Part shown: piece after piece, positions 62,551-64,000 of the stretch | Layout of the letters: each line of letters starts with the position of its first letter | Numbering within the stretch: position 1 is the first letter of the stretch | Source of the DNA: CALBPI01 sp039700805 | Lineage (GTDB): Bacteria > Pseudomonadota > Gammaproteobacteria > Steroidobacterales > Woeseiaceae | Direction of reading: 5' to 3' | Length of the DNA stretch: 64,000 nt | NCBI GenBank assembly: GCA_039700805.1 | Contig: JBCAZE010000002.1 | Location: forward strand, 1 to 64,000 | The notes under the pieces: model-generated | Told to the model about the DNA's origin: nothing | Database searches by the model: none | Seen by the model: the letters and a program-made list of their open reading frames with translations, nothing else | Made by a program: the position numbers and the translations under genes

Positions 62551-63777
62551 CTACTCGTCGCTGTTAGCGCCGGCTTCAAACCAGCGGCCAATCAATGCGC
62601 GTTCTTCTTCTTGCATGCCAGTGAGGTTACCAATAGGCATTATTTGCGTCACCACACTTTGTTGATAAATCGCATCCGCTTGTCGCGCGATATCGCGCTT
62701 TTCATGCAGCACCACACCACCAGGCGGCGACAAGAACCCCGGTTGCGTTGGTTCTGTGGCATGGCAACTCGCGCAGCGGTTTCTAACGATAGCGACCACA
62801 GCCTCGAATCCTTCACCCGTGGGGGCGTCCGTGGTCGTCACTGGCGGCGTGACTGCTTGCGATGCACGAGGTGCGGGTGCAATAGCCATGGCAATACCCG
62901 CCAGCAGAAGTACGGCTGCGATCGCGGGCCATGGTGATGCCTTGCCTTTATGTCGAGCGACGAAGTAGACGCGTATCAAAGCGCCGGCGACCGACATGGC
63001 GATCAAGATTAACCAGTTGTAGGCATGACCATACGTCATCGCGTAGTGATTGCTGATCATGACGAACAAGAGCGGCAACGTGAAGTACGTGTTGTGGACC
63101 GATCGCTGCTTTGCGCGAATGCCGTCGTTGGGATCGACGGGCGCCCCTGCTGCCGCCGCGGCAACCATCCGTTTTTGCCCGGGGATGATGATGAAAAAGA
63201 CATTGGCGACCATGATGGTGCCGATCAGTGCGCCGAAGTGGATATAGGCGCCTCGGCCACTAAACACTTGGCACAGCCCCCAGGCCGCGGCGACGATCAA
63301 TGCGAAGACGATGATGCCCAGCACCGCTGTGTTGCGTCCGAGTGGCGACCGGCAAACTAGGTCGTAAACGACCCAACCACCGATGATTGTCGCAACCCCA
63401 ATGCCGACGGCTGCTGCTTCTGAGAGCGATGCCACGGCGGGGTCAATTAAGTAGACGCCTGCGCCATACCAGTAGATCAGCGCCAGCAGGAACATGCCTG
63501 ACAGCCAGGTCGTGTAGGCCTCCCACTTGAACCAATGCAGATTAGCGGGCAGTTCTTCTGGCGCCACGCGATATTTTTGCGCGTGGTAGAAACCGCCGCC
63601 GTGAACGGACCAGAGTTCGCCGCCAACGCCTTTCTTTGTGTCGGCGTCATCCGCGGGTGCTTCGAGGTGATTATCCAGCCAGACGAAGTAAAACGAAGAA
63701 CCGATCCATGCGATGCCGACAATAAAATGAAGCCAACGCCCGAGCAGGTTTAGCCATTCAACCCAATATGCTGTCAT
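62551..63777 (-). CDS. puuD: Membrane urate oxidase with C-terminal cytochrome c domain
   Basis: A 408-residue inner-membrane protein. The N-terminal part has about eight helices (LLGRWLHFIVGIAWIGSSFY, WFKWEAYTTWLSGMFLLALI) with the conserved His residues of PuuD. The C-terminal part is a periplasmic mono-haem c domain with CASCH and a distal Met in PIGNLTGMQEEE. PuuD oxidises urate to 5-hydroxyisourate and passes electrons to the respiratory chain, so no hydrogen peroxide is made. ATG 63777. First complete gene of the ureide operon. Confidence 0.93.
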   Translation of the reverse strand: MTAYWVEWLNLLGRWLHFIVGIAWIGSSFYFVWLDNHLEAPADDADTKKGVGGELWSVHGGGFYHAQKYRVAPEELPANLHWFKWEAYTTWLSGMFLLALIYWYGAGVYLIDPAVASLSEAAAVGIGVATIIGGWVVYDLVCRSPLGRNTAVLGIIVFALIVAAAWGLCQVFSGRGAYIHFGALIGTIMVANVFFIIIPGQKRMVAAAAAGAPVDPNDGIRAKQRSVHNTYFTLPLLFVMISNHYAMTYGHAYNWLILIAMSVAGALIRVYFVARHKGKASPWPAIAAVLLLAGIAMAIAPAPRASQAVTPPVTTTDAPTGEGFEAVVAIVRNRCASCHATEPTQPGFLSPPGGVVLHEKRDIARQADAIYQQSVVTQIMPIGNLTGMQEEERALIGRWFEAGANSDE

Positions 63778-63801
63778 TCGAATTCCGTTGTTGTGAAGTG
63801 G

Positions 63802-64000
63802 TCACCGGACGGCGCGCAAAACCCGGTTTCTGTTGTTCATCGCGCCGAGGCGTTGCAGCATATCCGCTGCCACAGAAATCGCAATCTCACCCGGCTGTTT
63901 GCCCGAAATCTCCGGCGTACCAATGGGGCAGGTCAGTCGAGCGAGGGTCGTATCGTTGTGGCCAAGCGCCTTCAGTTTTTTCACGAATCGACGTTGTTTG
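63802..64000 (-). CDS. xdhC: XdhC-family xanthine dehydrogenase accessory protein, 5' part beyond window
   Basis: The last 66 codons of a protein running off the window edge. QRRFVKKLKALGHN, LTCPIGTPEISGKQPGEIAI and SVAADMLQ match the C-terminal XdhC domain, which inserts sulfurated molybdenum cofactor into xanthine dehydrogenase. It ends 24 bases before puuD. It implies that xdhA/xdhB lie further upstream. Confidence 0.85.
   Translation of the reverse strand, partial: KQRRFVKKLKALGHNDTTLARLTCPIGTPEISGKQPGEIAISVAADMLQRLGAMNNRNRVLRAVR

Overview
The window looks like a chromosomal segment of a marine-type heterotrophic Gammaproteobacterium. It has moderately high GC, dense gene packing, many lipoprotein signals, a TonB-dependent receptor, LacI- and LysR-type regulators, and a membrane-bound PuuD urate oxidase. 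I see no rRNA, tRNA, CRISPR array, insertion sequence or prophage. Two catabolic loci flank a central block of ordinary single genes and small operons.

Region 1 (1-24770) is a beta-1,3-glucan (laminarin-type) utilisation locus. Secreted or surface proteins are a truncated GH3 lipoprotein, a GH17 lipoprotein, a GH16 laminarinase lipoprotein, a 1412-residue lipoprotein made of seven repeated carbohydrate-binding-like modules, a clan GH-A hydrolase fused to an outer-membrane beta-barrel, an unknown lipoprotein and a second clan GH-A lipoprotein. Cytoplasmic parts are a GH3, a signal-less GH17, a GH149-like beta-1,3-glucan phosphorylase and a LacI-type regulator. A GPH-family symporter is the inner-membrane importer. 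The palindrome TGACAGCGCTGTCA occurs at three promoter regions and in degenerate form in front of the lacI-type gene, so the locus is probably one autoregulated regulon. No TonB-dependent receptor lies in this part; the enzyme-barrel fusion may fill that role.

Region 2 (24771-43981) holds a BNR-propeller protein with a CDCC motif, a VOC protein, a Nudix hydrolase, an RluA-type pseudouridine synthase, a DUF819 membrane protein, a DUF1295 protein, an S9 peptidase, a YdeP-like molybdopterin oxidoreductase, acetyl-CoA synthetase, a beta-lactamase-family hydrolase, a histidine phosphatase, KatG, a YhhQ-type transporter and an NfeD/paraslipin pair.

Region 3 (44209-64000) is a large purine salvage and degradation locus. 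Envelope parts are a TonB-dependent receptor, two NUP-family lipoproteins that resemble nucleoside phosphorylases, a secreted ADGF-like adenosine deaminase, and two NCS2 permeases. Base conversion follows with an adenine/adenosine deaminase homologue, an 8-oxoguanine deaminase-like enzyme and guanine deaminase. A tightly overlapping minus-strand operon (xdhC fragment, puuD, puuE, uraD, alc, allA, guaD) carries urate to glyoxylate. The 5-hydroxyisourate hydrolase and the xanthine dehydrogenase subunits are not in the window.

The best candidates for new biology are the glycosidase/outer-membrane-barrel fusion with its repeat-module lipoprotein partner, and the envelope-located purine nucleoside system.
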